Shown piece by piece: positions 13,111-27,825 of a stretch of DNA of 64,000 nucleotides (the stretch's first letter is position 1; each line of letters starts with the position of its first letter). Both the position numbers and the translations under genes were made by a program. The notes under the pieces were generated by a model. It ran no database searches and was not told the origin of the DNA. It saw only the letters and a list, made by a program, of their open reading frames with translations. The DNA comes from Kryptolebias marmoratus (Eukaryota > Chordata > Actinopteri > Cyprinodontiformes > Rivulidae): contig NC_051449.1 in assembly GCF_001649575.2 (NCBI RefSeq), forward strand, positions 13,129,971-13,193,970, given 5' to 3'.

Positions 13111-14135
13111 TCTTTTGTAAATCCAAATATTTTAACAATCTGATTAGCTAGTTTAAATATTTCAATAATTTTAAACATTACTCAGATTTTTAGTAGTTGT
13201 TTGGACACCTAAAGTGAGGAGAAAGAAAGGCACAGGCGGAAGAAATCATAAATGGCAACAGAATTAATATTGTGTAGAAACTAAAAGTGTTAGTGTATCT
13301 TTCATGGTAATGATCTCCAGTAAATTGGCAGCTGGAAGCATGTCCGTCTTCATTGTTGTTCAGCCCACAGTCCTACAGCTCGACACAAATCTTTGTTTTT
13401 AGCATGCTGGTTGCTGCTGACAGGTTGTTTTCACCCATACAGTGAAGAAATGTGACAATAATAACACTCAGGTCTGTGAAAGTGGAGGAAAACACAGCCC
13501 GCAGTCGACAAGCAGTGAGACAGATTTGGTTAACTATGACTCATAGTGCTTCCCCTCCTGTCTGTGTCACAGTTTTCTGTCAGTACTACTATTAGCTTTG
13601 CTCATACTTAATGTCTTTCTTTTTGCCCCACACACATTTTAGTAAAATGTTAAAGAATCTGAGGACAGATCAGGAGTCTGTAGGTCCGTCGTGCAGTTTG
13701 AGTGTCAGCTTCAAGCAGCTTGCAAGACAGACTGACACGTCTAGACGCGCTGCACCGGCGTGCATGTTAAGTCACTGTTTAAGTTTATCAGTATGTCTGA
13801 CAATGTCCCCACCCCCACCCCCCATCTTGTCTCGGTTCTGTTGCAGTCTGCTTCAGATTCCCTACAAAAGCTGCTAATAACGACACGCCATGTTTCACAC
13901 TCCTGTCAGGCAGCGTTTCTACACACACACACAAGCCCGCCCTGCGTGTTATTTTGTTGAGAACACTTGATATGAGGCTCAGGTCCTGAGCTTTCTGCCG
14001 CTTGAATAGAGAGAGGCGACGTGCGTGCAGACAGCCAGGAAGACTTCTGACTGGAGGGGAACCATATTAATAAAGTAGAAATCATTTATTTTTAATTCTC
14101 CACTGAGATCTAATTACCGCCTATTTTTATAACTT

Positions 14136-14136
<1 letters not shown>

Positions 14137-14208
<72 letters not shown>
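14137..14208. repeat. (GA)n microsatellite
   Basis: An almost pure GA run of about 72 bases, with a single T interruption near 14151. Confidence 0.95.
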
Positions 14209-14212
<4 letters not shown>

Positions 14213-14714
14213 GATTTTTCAGATGGCTCCTCTGCCTTCTCACAGTTTTCTCCTGGAGCAACATGATAGTTTGGTCAACTTTAACTTTGGTGTTACCAAA
14301 ACAGAGTCACCACACAGTGGGTGTGTTTTGGCTTGAGTAATCATCCTGAGTAAAATAAGTTCCCTCACTTGTGGTAGAACTGACTGCTTCAAGATCTTGA
14401 CATTTTCTGTAGCGCTAATTTTTAAACTAAAAAAACTGAAAACCAGCTTTCATTGCAGTTTATGCTGATGTTGTTTTATAAATGTTTACATTGTCATCAG
14501 TTTCACTGTAAAATTTTGATTTTTTTCCTGCCAGAAGTGCTACAGCTAGCTGCTGCTACTATTTGTGCTTGCAAATAAGAGTAAAATTCTATCGCTGCAC
14601 GGTGTTTGTAGTGGTGGCTGGTGGGGGACAAGACGAGATTGAGGGGTTTGTTAAATAGTCAAAAAAAAAAAAGAATATTTACCGACAAATCCCAAGTGTT
14701 TTTGTTAAAAATGC

Positions 14715-14845
14715 CCATTTCTAGCAGCATTAGTCTAAGCCACACTCAGTCTAATCATTAGCTCATCAGTCCAGTCAGACTTAAACTCCATTTCTCCAAA
14801 CTGGGGTCATTCATAGAGCTGTTTACAACAGGTAAGATATTGTTT
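14715..14845 (+). repeat. Interspersed repeat family R2, copy 2
   Basis: It carries TAGCAGCATT, ATTAGCTCATCAGTCCAGTC, TTTCTCCAAACTGGGGTCAT and ACAACAGGTAAGATAT in the same order as the copies at 7.4 and 39.8 kb. No open frame. Confidence 0.6.
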
Positions 14846-16046
14846 GTTCGGAACTTTACCCCTCCTCAAAAGATCTGTACTAGCCCTTTAACCTGTAACC
14901 TTTAAACTATCTGTACTGACAGTAATATTTGATGTGGTAACAGCTGCACAATATGTGTACAACAAATTAAGAATGTAAGTTTTTTTTATTGTTATTGTGG
15001 CTACGACTTCATAGCCACAATGTCCTGGTTTAGCTGTTCGGGGGAGGGGGGATTCTGTGGTGAGAGGAGAAACTCCATCTTTCCAGGATTAAATAGTAAA
15101 ATATTTACCACTGAGATGAGATTTTATTCCCAAGAAATGTTCCTGAAAGTATAAATGGCTGTAGAGGAAGAAATAAACCCTTGAAATGTTTCCCTCTGTG
15201 TGTTTGTAACGTTACTACTATACCTTGGATGCTTTTGAGTCCTGTTCCAACATGTACACAACGCAGGATGGTTCTCTGGCTACTATCTGGTTTCCGTGGT
15301 GACAAATAGGTGTAAAGTCCTGACTACTTTAGCAGGAGGGTTCAGGAACAGACTGGCACCTATTTGACCCGGGAGGGTGGAAACAGGAGGGTGCTTATGT
15401 AAGTCCTAAACAGCCACGGCTTTCATATCGACCGGACAGGGCTGCAGCCTCGTCGCTGCACAGGGACATGAAAACATTTGATGGATTCATTACTCTGTGG
15501 GTGGATGGAAGCTGGATGTGTCCCTACACACCGAGAGTTTTTCTGCCCCCCCTCCCTGCCTCTGAAGCGCTGACACTTTCTTTCTTATTCGTATGTAGTT
15601 TTCATCTCACTTCGGTTTCTGCTCGGCCCTGATATGAATATATTAAAAGTCAGAAGGCATTTATATTTCGTTTGCAGCCGTCTCAGCGGGACTGGCTGAT
15701 GTGCAGTGGCAGAGACCCCGCTGTGAGATTTAACTTGACTGGACTTAGGTTATGTAACCGCACAAGCCTCGCTACAGGAGAGGTTTAGTCATTTAAACAT
15801 AAATCTTGTCTATCAGACAGAGGGTTTTTTCTTTGTTTGCTTGCTTGTTTTTCCACCTGATCTTGCATTTTTTCCGTGGTTGTGTGCGCATATCTGTGTG
15901 AGAAAACAGAGCCTAAATATTTTTTCTCCTGCTGCTAATTGTCCTCTATGCTCCATCGCCCAAGGGCAGCAACAGCACTAATCTACTGCATGCTCAATGA
16001 TTCTCTGTCTCTCTTTACCTTTCTGCATCACTCCTCTCAGCCTCTA

Positions 16047-16061
16047 CCCCCCCCCCCCCCC
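16047..16061. repeat. C15 homopolymer
   Basis: Fifteen consecutive C residues. The length is likely to be variable or error-prone. Confidence 0.9.
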
Positions 16062-17639
16062 TGTCCTCTGGAAGCATCATGTGGCTCCGAATGATTTGTT
16101 TTATGCATGTTATGTGGCCAATCATGCAACTCAGAAAGGTTGACTGCATCCTTTAACAGAAGCAGCAAGAGCTTATTCTACTAAAATAGTGTTTGTACGG
16201 TATTAAAGCTGATCTGTCGACTCACTCAACAACACTCAGCTTGTCGTTTGTTTTTGCTTTACAGTTCTTGCCCTTTGCATTTTAAGGTTTGTGCTTTTAT
16301 TGTGGCGTTCTGGTAAAAATATGTCACATGCTTTATTAATTAAAACATTTTTTTTTATAATTTTCTTGAGTTTCACTCAGTTTTAGCACTTTTCAGTCTC
16401 AAATGGTCCTTTTGTGTTGCTATAATCCTAAATTTGGAAGGTTTTACTTCCTACAGTTCAAGGACATTCACTTTCAAGTTTAACCCCCAAAGTGATCTAA
16501 TTTCTAAAATATTGTTTTTGCACTAGGAGTTGCTTTTTAAACCTTTCCCAAAAGTACTCGAACTGCCATAGTGCAATATGAAATGTGTTTAAAAAATCAC
16601 CAAATCTTTGAAAATCTTTGGCTTTAGATGAGTACAGAAATGATGGCGGTAAACTGCTGTTGCATGGGATAAAGTGTGGGCAAAAAGAAACACCGGTGCA
16701 GATCTACCTAGTGTCTCTTATGGCACCTTAATGGGATAATACTGTATATTCAATAGCAGACTTATGTAACAGAAGGAGGAATATTAATGGAAGGTCCCTT
16801 TCAGGGTGGAGCAAATGTTGTGTTTGTGTACGTGAGCGGCGACAGCAGAGGTTACAACACCATTTCCAGTGTTCTGTCTGTGTTTTTGCTCTGTTTGGCT
16901 CTCTGCATCCAGCATGTTGGTGATACTTGTCTCCATCCCGTCTGTCTGCCGTCGCACAGTAGACGGCTCACTGGGGAGGCGTCCACAAGCATATTTGTGC
17001 CGACCTCAGCGTGGCCCGCATGCTCTGACCATCTGCCAGGTGAGCTCCAACTAACAGTGACGTGCCCTCCGACAACCAAAGCTGAAGGCTGACTGTCAGT
17101 ATCAGAGGGAAGCAGTCAGAGATGACCTGATTTCATTCAGAGGAGTGCTTATGTTTTATTATTGGCAAATCCTATCAAATGATAAAACAAAAATCTGAAT
17201 TCCTCTATGATGTATCTCATAAGGTTTTTGTCCACAATGTGTTTCCATCGATATGATTGGAAGAATGAAATGTTATGAGATGGTTTCATAAACTGGAACA
17301 GGGATTTTTCTTTCTCCTAATGTAAAACTGTTGGGTCCTAAAAATATCCAATACTTTTATATATATATATATTTATAATAATAGTAATAATAATAACAAT
17401 ACAAATAAAATTTATATAATACACTTCATGAAACCTAAGGACATTTTACATAGGGGATCAGACTAAATAAAATAAAAGACTAACTAAAAATGATAAAATG
17501 AGCAAGAAGTCCAACAAAGAGTCAGTTCAGGGACCAATGAAGAAAAAAAGAAGTTAATTTGTTTTAATGAATAAATAACATTTTAGGTTTTTTTATTAAT
17601 ATTATTGCCATGACTCATTGTGAATGTCAGTAGGGAGAG

Positions 17640-18240
17640 CAATCCAGAGGGTTGGGACTGCGGCTTGATTATCTCTGTCACTAAACGATTGTATCCTGGT
17701 GTGAGGGATGGAGAGCAGCTGGAGAGCAGTCCAGCATTAGAAGACCTGAGGTTCTGGGATGTAGTGTAAGAGTGAAAGAGGTCAGAGAGGTACTGAGGAC
17801 AACTTTGATCATACTGAAGTCTATCAGGAGCTTTATTAGCTTACTTTGCTCTCAAACAAGACTCCATTGCAGTAGTTCAAATGGGATGTGATGAAGGCAT
17901 GAAGAAGAGTTTCTGCCACAGTCTGGGGCTGATGCCTGGAGTCTTGAGATGATTATGATTATGTGAAAAGGGCAGAAAGATTTGATCTGGGATTCAAGGG
18001 AGAGCGTGGAGTCCAGGATAACACCAAGGTTCCAAACACCCATCTATATCCAGAAGAACGTCTCCAACCTTCCTGATCAGTGTCTTTGGGGCAACAACCA
18101 AGAGTTTTTTTTGTTGTTGTTGAGTTTGACGTCCATGCTTTTATATCCTGCTGACAGTTGACCAGGGAGAGAGCAGGGAGGGTAGTGGATGGATTGGTGC
18201 TGACGTGAATTTGAGTGTCATCAACTGCAATACTCAAAAA
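17640..18240 (-). mobile_element. L2-type LINE reverse-transcriptase fragment
   Basis: Read on the minus strand, several shifted frames give the C-terminal part of an L2-clade reverse transcriptase: DDTQIHVS, a DIKAW segment, a KTELLVV-like segment, NLGVILDSTLSLESQI, then a HAFITSHLNYCNG-like stretch. Frameshifts and stops break it. Only the 3' part is present, as is usual for 5'-truncated LINE insertions. Flanking AT-rich sequence at 17.35-17.6 kb may be its tail. Confidence 0.7.
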
Positions 18241-21200
18241 CTCTGGGGATAATCAGTGAAAAGTAATGACACTTTTCAGCTGTGAACAGTTAGATTTAGG
18301 CATGAATAGTATGGAAAGTGCTCAGTTATAATACAAATCTGACTTTGTTTATCTATATCGTCATTATGAAACTGCATCACAACTGTTAGTAGTGACTAGT
18401 GTACAAGTTTAATGTATGTACATCAACATACACACATGACAGGGTCAGCCAAGATGACACAATACCTGACTAAATATGTTATTCCGGTTCTGGCCTTCCA
18501 CATCCGCCCATTACTGTGTGTAAGTGTCATTTGTTCACGGCACCAAACAGACACACAAATAGCAACCAAAACAACCCGATCAATAGCACTATTTGTTTAT
18601 TCAGCACAGTGATGTTATTGGGACAGTCGATATTCTTGCTGATGGGATTGTGGATGGCTGCACTTGTGACGTTTTGTTGATGTCCTTTTATTAGAGCAAA
18701 GTGCAGATTAGAGCAAATATACAGATGTGTTTTTGTCAGAACATGGAGCTTTTTATAGGTGTGCCCTGATGCTGTAGATGTTTTTATTGAACCGGTAAAC
18801 TGTCATTTATACAGTTTAATTCCAGGAACATTCTAGTGTAATTACAAGGAAAGACATCTCTGGCAAGTTATCAGTGCCGCCCATGTTTGTGTGCTACAGG
18901 TGGAAGGGAGGTGATATCAGCTGACCCAATTTCCTGCCTGAGGCTGCAAGCAAACACCGTAGTACAATGTTCTTCACTCGTTTCTTTTTTTTTAACCACC
19001 TGAGACTTTCACCTAAATTTGACAGATCGCGTGACGTAAAAAGCAGAGCTTCCCCAGCCTTGGCAGGCTCCACCAGAGGACCGGGGTATTTCTAAGGTCA
19101 AAGGAGTAAACGGATGTGCAGCAGCTCGACTGATGTGAATAAAAATCAATAACAGTTTTAGATGAATGGATCGGCTTCTGCCATGTCACAGGGTTGCCGT
19201 GATAGTTTCCTGTTTGCCAGCTCCTGTTTTGGTTTCCATCAAATGCTGCTGATTGGTGCTTCATCCCATCAGAAGGAGACAACGAATGAGGCAAACTGAT
19301 CAGGCTCTTTTGCCAAACTTTGTTGTTTTGTTACATTAGAGATGGAAAACCAACTCTGAAGATGTGTGTATACATCACTGTATGTGACACTGTACGCCCT
19401 AAGTTTGATAGATGGCCATGCAGCCAGTCGTGGCTCCTAAGAGATTTGTGGTTTAATGGATTCAGTAGCCAGCAGAAAGCTGTTAAACAGCTCAACAGAT
19501 GGATCACCATTTCATTCCCGTCTTTTAATTAAGGATCAGTATTTATTGTCACTAAGATTATAGCTAGTTATTCCAAAGGTTGCAAAGACCCCAAAGCTGC
19601 AACAATTCCTGTTCCATTTGCCTAAAAGATGTTATGTTCACTTGTGATTGTTAAATCTGGGGAGAAGATGTGCTTCTTATTTTTGTCTTTATGTTTGGTT
19701 TCGGTCTCTGCAGTGCTGGCTCATTGTTTTGGTATTCTCCCCACTGAATGCCTTGGTGCAAAAAAGCCACATGGAGGAATCACATTAACATTTTCTGTCA
19801 CCATTTATTAATTCACCAAATACAGTGAAAATGGCATCATAATATACAATGACTCATTCTTAGAATGTCATGACATTTTGTTGCTTTTTTGCTTCATAAA
19901 ACAATGTTGTTTTTCTCTCTTTTTTTGTTGAAAATATTAAGGTTTCATGCACAACAAACCATTTCCTGAAAATTATGGTACAAAATAAACATAATTAAAA
20001 ACAAAAGAAAGCAAAACAAAAACAGTAATGTTCCAAAATAGGTCAAATAACAACGTTTTATTTGCGGATACTCGTAAACAGTGCAATATACTCTAAAACT
20101 GCCATTTTCTAACGAATTCATCAACAAAGCTTAACTCACAGTATACGATTTTTTAATAATAGTTTAACATTGATGTGTGCAAAACAACTCGGACACATTC
20201 AGTTAGTCTTTAAAAAAAAAAAAATGCCTGACCTGTGATATAGAACAAGACCAGTCCACTGAAATCTTGAATTCCCCCAGTATTAAACCCAGTCTCAGTC
20301 ATTATATCCACTTTGAAGTACAAATAGTTGTGTTGATGAATTATAAGACGATAGACTAGCATATAATTTAATTTAAATAACAAATATTTAGATATAAAAA
20401 TACAAATATGACTTTCATTAAAAAGAAGCGTGCCAGGGTAGGAGTGGGTGGCACCTGCGTTGGCACCAGGAGGAAAAGTTCATGCAAATAGATGGAGGAA
20501 AAATTCTGAATTCATACAGGACGAAACACAAAGAATCCCCCCAAAAAACAGAACAATCAAATTAAAGGAAAGAACTTGCCCCCATCAATTTTATGACTAA
20601 TATTTAAAACATTGACTAGAATCTCCACGTTGCTGCTGGCTTCTGTCGATATTTGGAAATAAAAATGAGAAAAAAGAGAGCGAGGGGGAAAAAAAAAAAG
20701 ATATGTGCAGGTATAAATCAGCTACATGAAGGTGCCAGCCTGGACCATAACCACTGATGGGTAATACAAGAAGAATATAGCCTGGTTTTATCTGTGGCCT
20801 AATGCTGCTTAGATGCTCAAACAAATAGGTTTTTACTACAGAAGATCTCAGCATTGCACCATCCTCGGATATATGCTTTTATACATACAAGGAGGCTCCT
20901 CTATTTAATAGGAGCATTTAGTTGGTCTGTTTATTTTTTTCTTTTTTAATAAAGCATTAGCAGCAACAGGAATGCATCGGACCAGTGCTGAAAGGACAGC
21001 TCCCCTTAAATGTGCCGTTTGCTGATTGATTCAACAAAGCAAAGCCTAAAGGAGTGGAGGTGTGGGCGACTGAGAGCTTATAGCTACTGTACAACTTATT
21101 GAAATAGGGCTGCTTCCCCCTCTAGTTGCAGTGTCTGGTTGCTTACAGCGCTTTATTTAGTTACTTTTGTTTAACAGAAAGAGATGGTCGTGAAGAAATG

Positions 21201-21547
21201 ACAAGTTCATCCATCGTTTTAAGCCAGCAGAGGTTGAGACACAGAGGCGTGTTTCAGCCATCTCAACATCCTGCTGCGCACCGGCGGTTAAAAATCGGGA
21301 TTCGGTTTGGAGAATTGCCAGCAATCCCACCATAAATCTCGGTCTTTTTTTCCCTCCTCAGAGTCCATCTTTACCTCTCTCCACCTCCTCCTCCTCCTCC
21401 TCCTCACACCTCCTCCGTTGCCTCTTTTCATCCTCCCGTCATTGCTTCGAGCTGCCGTTTTCTCCTGCAATCCTCGAACATGCACAGCCGTCAAGTGCTT
21501 CAAATCGGTGATCGAAAATTAAAAAGTCTGCAAGGCATCGATGACAT

Positions 21548-22358
<811 letters not shown>

Positions 22359-22538
22359 TCACCAGCAAGGAAAAAGAAAAACAATCTTCCTTGTTGTAGG
22401 AGCAGTAGATCCTTTCTTGTGCAGACTGGAGCTGCTGGTGTGCGTCTCTCCTGCTGGGATCTTCTCTGAAAGTGTTTAAAAATGTGTTGAGGTCTCTGGA
22501 TGTGATGTGGCTGCAGACAGAGGCAGTGTGTAAATATG

Positions 22539-22546
22539 TATTTATA
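22539..22546 (-). promoter_or_regulatory. TATA box of camk2n2
   Basis: The minus strand reads TATAAATA about 205 nt upstream of the camk2n2 start codon, which would place transcription start near 22510. No competing ATG was checked upstream of it. Position and consensus fit, but there is no transcript evidence. Confidence 0.5.
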
Positions 22547-24297
22547 TTTAAAGGCTGAGTGTGTGTGCAGAGAGAGAGATCTGCTCGCTTGCGCTGCTGG
22601 CTGATGTCTGGCGAGGGAAGTGGGAGATCCCGGGATCATAAAGGAAACCCAGGCAGAGCGGTGAAGTCATCCATCCGGGTGTGAAGAGAGGGAGTGTGCG
22701 CGCCTGTGTGTGTGTGTGTGGACGAGCCGGAGGAGTGATGGAGGAGCAAGAGAGACACCAACAGGCGAGAGGCTCAAAAGCAGGAACAGAATCCAGGCTC
22801 ACGTTAGCTTTATCCATCCTTCCTTAGGATGCATTAGTCCCATTCTAGCCTACATGTCTCTTCTATAAACAGGGAACTTTAAGTTATCACCAGCCACTTC
22901 TTTTTCTGAAGAAACCTTTACATAAAGAGCAGAATAGGTCTGAAACAACATGTTTGTTTGTGGTGATTGTAGGGAAACCAAATGGGCTCTCAGCTCTAAA
23001 AACTGCATGTTGCTGTAAAGATCTGAGGTTCTGAAAATATAACGCAAAACTACCTGATTTAGTTGTCATCCAAACAGATAAATAATGCATAAGTTTAAAA
23101 AGGTGTGTAAGCATGTAATATAAAAAGCAGGTTTTGATCATCTTTGACTGTGTAAGTGGTATGTTTTATAGACTTGTAGAAGTAATGTTGACAGTTAAAA
23201 ACACATTTATATATATACATATTACATCTATTAATTATATTGGCATTTTTCTAAATAATTATTACTTTGTTATAGGCTTAACTATTGAAGATTAGACCTG
23301 CAAATAGATATGAGATGCTTCTTTTTCAGCAGAAATTATGTAAGTGGCTCATTTCTGCACCCAGAAAAAGTCAGCACAGTTATATCTTTGAAATGACATT
23401 GTTCTTTTATGCAGCAAACCTTTTCAAGTGCTGACAGGAAGGCTATCATTGACCCAGAGGTCATTTTTAAATGTAGTTTTTAATCATTCAAATAATTGTA
23501 GGCTAAAATTGTATGACTCTAACAGCTGTGGTCTTGCCACCCATGTTGCTTAAGGAACTCCTGGATTTCCTGTGAGGCGAAAATGTCGAACTGTAGAAGT
23601 TCATCCATACGGTTTCACACTGAAACATTCCTTTGTGAAACAAATTACTGAGCATGAGAGCGTTTCTGTTCACTGTCAGTTAATAATAAAACCTCTTTTG
23701 CAAAAGGGTCAACCCAAAAAGTCACATTTCTTTCATTAAAAAAACTAACATAAGGATGAGGACGCTACGAGTTACCAAGAAACGTTAATCAAGTTGGTTT
23801 CTCTGAAATCTAGTCACCCTCTGTGCATGAGAAATCACAAATCTTTCTGCTCGTCTGACTGTGGTCCCCCTGCAGTGACTCACAAAGCCGCTCCTGTTCA
23901 AAGCACTGCACTTATCTGTCGACTAGATGAGACGTTGATTCATGCGTGTCCAGGTGATGGATTCATGTGATGTCGAGTTTCTGTGACCGAGTCTGGGGCT
24001 GTGGGCAAAACCTGGCCTGCTGGCTTACACTGATGCTGCTTCATATTTGGGACAGAGACATGGTAAGTTGTATTAACCGGACACGTTTGTGTCCTAGCTC
24101 TCCCTTTTGTGATGCACTGCTGTGTCGACACCAAACCCAGCTGACTTCAGTGCAGTGAAACCTGAATGCAGCTGATCCTTCTCCTCATCTGCCCTGCTCT
24201 TTATGGTTCTCCTTCTCTGCCTTGATAGCAGGCAGCAGTTGTTAATAATCAGCCTCACTCACCCATCATCTCTGACAAGGGCATTTGCCCTGAACAA

Positions 24298-24605
24298 GTG
24301 TGTGTGCGTGTGTGTGGGTGTGTGTGTGTTTGTGTGAGTGTGGGTGGATCTGTGTGTGTGCTGTTGAGGCACTGCTCCCAATTACAAATTAATCATTGTG
24401 CTGAGTCACTTACCCCCCTCCCTATGTGTCTCTAGGAGCCAACCAAGCTCTACTGATCTTACACACACACACACACACACACACACTGTATAAACACACC
24501 GTGTTCCTCCTTGAGGAACACTACAGCTGGGGAAAAACACCAATAACAAGCCTAGAGCTGCAGGATCAATTTATCACTTAGGACTTTAGTGCGTGTATGT
24601 GTGTG

Positions 24606-24636
<31 letters not shown>

Positions 24637-24803
24637 CTCATGCAGGAAGTCCTGTCAGGCAGTTAGTGTTTATGCTTAGATTTAGAATCAGTTTCGAGGA
24701 AATGACTTATCAAGGCATAGACAGATGGCAGTTCCGTCTATTTTCAAAGAAATTAAAAAGATTCCTGCAGTGAGAGGAGACACACACACACACACACACA
24801 CAC
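24298..24803. repeat. Cluster of GT/CA microsatellites
   Basis: Four dinucleotide tracts lie close together: an imperfect GT tract around 24300-24362, CA at about 24463-24486, GT at about 24597-24632 and CA at about 24781-24802. GT and CA tracts alternate in orientation, so they could pair as long hairpins. Confidence 0.85.
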
Positions 24804-25784
24804 TTACACCATCTGCAGCCACTGACCAAGGGACAGTATGCTGTATGTCTGCGTCTCACATTGTAAGGATTAATGCTGTTTGTTTTCTTGCATAAACATC
24901 CGTCAGTGGACTGTGGGAACATTGGCTGAGCTCCTGCTCTCGGATCGGTGAGCCTGTACATCAGAAATGCTCACACCTGGAGCATGCAACGCACCGTGTG
25001 CTCCACCTCCCACAGCTCGATCGCACCAGTGCTAAAACTGTGGTCAAAGGTTTAAGTTAGCGTAGTTTAGTGCCATATCTGTGATTTAAAGTTAAATCAA
25101 GCTTTGTCTTAAAAGTCAAGAAGAAGAAAAATGTTTTATTTACGCCAACAAGCCACTTCTTTACACCCAGGAGTCCAACTTATTAATATAAGTTGAGAAT
25201 AAACAACATATTTGAGCAATTAAGAGCCTGCAGTAGAGGTAGAAAATAAACACCAAGCATGGTGGGCCACTACATGAGCAGCTTGAAGCCAGTGGGCGAT
25301 TAATGCTTTCCTCACAGGCATTTGAGCTGTGAATAAAGCAAGAACAAAAACTGTAACATGGCAAAAATGGTCATTCACTTCTCCAGCTCACAGCTTTTAC
25401 TACCAGAAATAATTCTGAAGCTGTTTCCTCAATATTACAGTCGGCCTCAAGTTTCTGCATTTCTAAATTTACTGGAAGTGAAAGGCAAAATATAGAGAGG
25501 CATTACAGTTAGTTTCACCCAAATTTTAACCCCTTACATCAAAACATGAACAATTTTTGCAACTCAGTCACAACATCTTTTAGGTCCTGGAAATAATCAG
25601 AAACTAAAAAATGTGTTCCGAGTTCTTCTACCTCTAACACATCTTTGTGCATTTATATAACGTTTTATTCATTTCAAACTTCACATTGTCATATTTCTTC
25701 TCATCTTAGTTTACCACTTACACAAAAACTGCTCGTTCTAATCATTTCCTTGTCTTTTTTGTGTTTCAATGTGTAAAATGTAAA

Positions 25785-26400
25785 TAAAAAAGAATGCAAA
25801 GATTTGCAAATTTCATAAACCCATATTTTATTCACAATGAAACATAATAAACACACTGAATGTTTAAACTAAGAAATTTTACCATTTGATGGCAGCAAAA
25901 CATCTCAAAGAAGTTGAGCCAGGGGCAAAAGAAAAGGCTGTAAAAGTCAGTGGTACTAATAAGAAACAGCTGGAGGAGCATTTTACAACTTATTAGGTTG
26001 ATTGTCAACAGGTCAGGAACTGGACTGGATATAAAAATAACATTTTAGAGAGGCTGAATCTCTCAGAAGTAAATATGGGCAGAGGTTCACCAGTCTGCAA
26101 AAAAACTGCATTAAAGGCAGGTCTTATTCAGTTCTGGACATCACTGCATGATGTTCCCACATCACTGTCTGTAAAGACAGTTCACTGTACCATCCAGAAA
26201 TACTGAAGAAGAAGCCAGATGTGAACACCATTCAGAAAAGCTGCCATCTTCTTTAGGTCATCACCGCTGTCGATGCAGAAAAGAGTATTCAGTTTTAAAA
26301 AGGACATATGCTCCCATCTAAAACATGTATTTTTCAGGGAAACTCTTTCATATTTCAGCAACACAAGGCTTAACCACATACATTACAACAATTATTCCTA
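25785..26400 (+). mobile_element. Tc1-like transposon relic with 5' region
   Basis: It begins with the terminal-region phrase GATTTGCAAATTTCATAAA, then a transposase start reading MGRGSPVC, where a recalled Tc1 family has MGRGSPLC. It jumps to CATATGCTCCCATC and TATTTCAGCAACACAAGGCT, so the centre of the transposase is deleted. Stops break the frame. The right terminus was not identified. Confidence 0.7.
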
Positions 26401-27139
26401 ACAGACTTTCCAGACTCAACATGCAGCATTTTGACTTTAAAAACCCCTCATATACACTGAAGAAAGTGGCTAGTAAAGAAAAAGAAAGCATTAAATATAT
26501 ATATTTATTTATATGTTAACTAAGACCAGTAAAAGATGAATGTAGCCTCCTTCAAAAAAACAAAATCTAAACAAAGGACTTCTTATTTCTAACCAGGATG
26601 TATTTTCCTTGATCGCGTCTTTCTGTCTCGCTCTCCTCAGGGAGGGAGCACTCATGTTGTTGATGAACAGAGAAGCACTGCAGTCACACACTACTGTCAG
26701 AAAATAGGTCATCTAGCCCACATTTCACTGAATGCCCTAAGCAGATGGTGACAGCGGTAATTGGCATCATGGACTAGGGCCCGCTGTGATGGCTCTGTCT
26801 CCTGAGATAATGCATCTTTGTTGGAGTGTCTGTGAAAAACCTGGTCAGCAGTGTCAAAGAAAGAAAGAGAAGAAAGAAAAAAAAAGAAACAGCTCTGCTC
26901 TGGCTCTGCTGCGTGGAGCAAAAGCACACAAGGGCATGATGTGTCAGGATTTTCAAAGATTCATCAGAACTTTGTTCTGCAGAGCTGGAGCTGAGCCATT
27001 CTTATTTAAATACTCTATTGTCCATTAGCCTTCATCTGTTGTGCTTTGGCCTGGTTACAACTCTTTCAGCATGCAAATGACTTTGACACACAAATCATAG
27101 AGCTCCGCAATGAATAAGTAAATTACAGGCCTAGCATTC

Positions 27140-27825
27140 CTTGAAGGAATGCATATCGCCTGCCACCTTTCATGCCAGAGTTTTAGACCAAGATTCTTTT
27201 TTGCTGAGAAATGACTGTGTTATTGCCATTTTGTGTAAACTTATGTAATACTGCAATGTCTCACGTGATCTCGCATGATCTGTCAGCACTTGGAATATGG
27301 GTTGGGAATGACTCAGCTACTGCCACACCAAATTTTACCCTAAATTCCCTGAGTTAAAGGGAATTTTTGTGCAGGCTGAAGTTGATTAGCTGTGGTGGCC
27401 ATCTTGTATTGGATTGACTCCAAACATTAATCTGTTGTAGTTACACAGCCATAAACTGCTTTCTGAGGGTTTCATTAAATCCATCAAGTGGTTCATGAGA
27501 AATGTTGATCGCAAACAAAGAAGGCTGGCACCAATAGTTTATGCCAAGGTTTTAAGCAAAGATGTTGTGCAATGTGTTGAGCTCAAAGTATGTATTAGAG
27601 ACAATACTCGGCTGCAATCAGACCGCATTTTAGCTGAATATCTGTAAAATTGTTTGAGTTCTAGCCATTTTGTGTTTTCTAGGGTCAGTGGACTGTGGCA
27701 GTGAATGGGGTTGAGTCCAAACAATCAGTTGTAATGTACATCCAGTGATTACTTTCTGAAAGTTTTATTAAACTCCATGTAGTGATTCATGAGATAGTTT
27801 GCTAATGGTCATGAAATGATAAACA
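27140..27825 (+). repeat. Interspersed repeat family R1, longest copy
   Basis: This is the longest R1 copy seen. It appears to hold two similar halves, each with a GGTCAGTGGACTG or GTGGTGGCCATC-like block, a TTGAGTCCAAAC or GACTCCAAAC block, and a CATGAGA block near the end. It ends near AAACAAACAAACACACAC. There is no coding capacity. The copy at 54.79-55.09 kb shares these blocks. Confidence 0.6.

Larger units (their letters stand above)
13111..21547. other. Gene-free interval eef1akmt4 to camk2n2
   Basis: No exon was recognised on either strand. The interval contains a GA microsatellite, a 15-base C run, an R2 repeat copy and an L2-type LINE fragment. Its right end, from about 20.9 kb up, is probably the 3' untranslated region of camk2n2: a minus-strand AATAAA (TTTATT at 20930-20935) lies about 610 nt past that stop. 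Human ECE2 homologues were looked for and not found. Confidence 0.5.

Noticed and set aside
16787..17092. 101-residue plus-strand frame with a hydrophobic run followed by DTCLHPVC, vaguely like the ECE2 membrane/ectodomain start
   Set aside because: Downstream residues do not follow ECE/neprilysin sequence and no further ece2 exons exist around it. It is probably chance.
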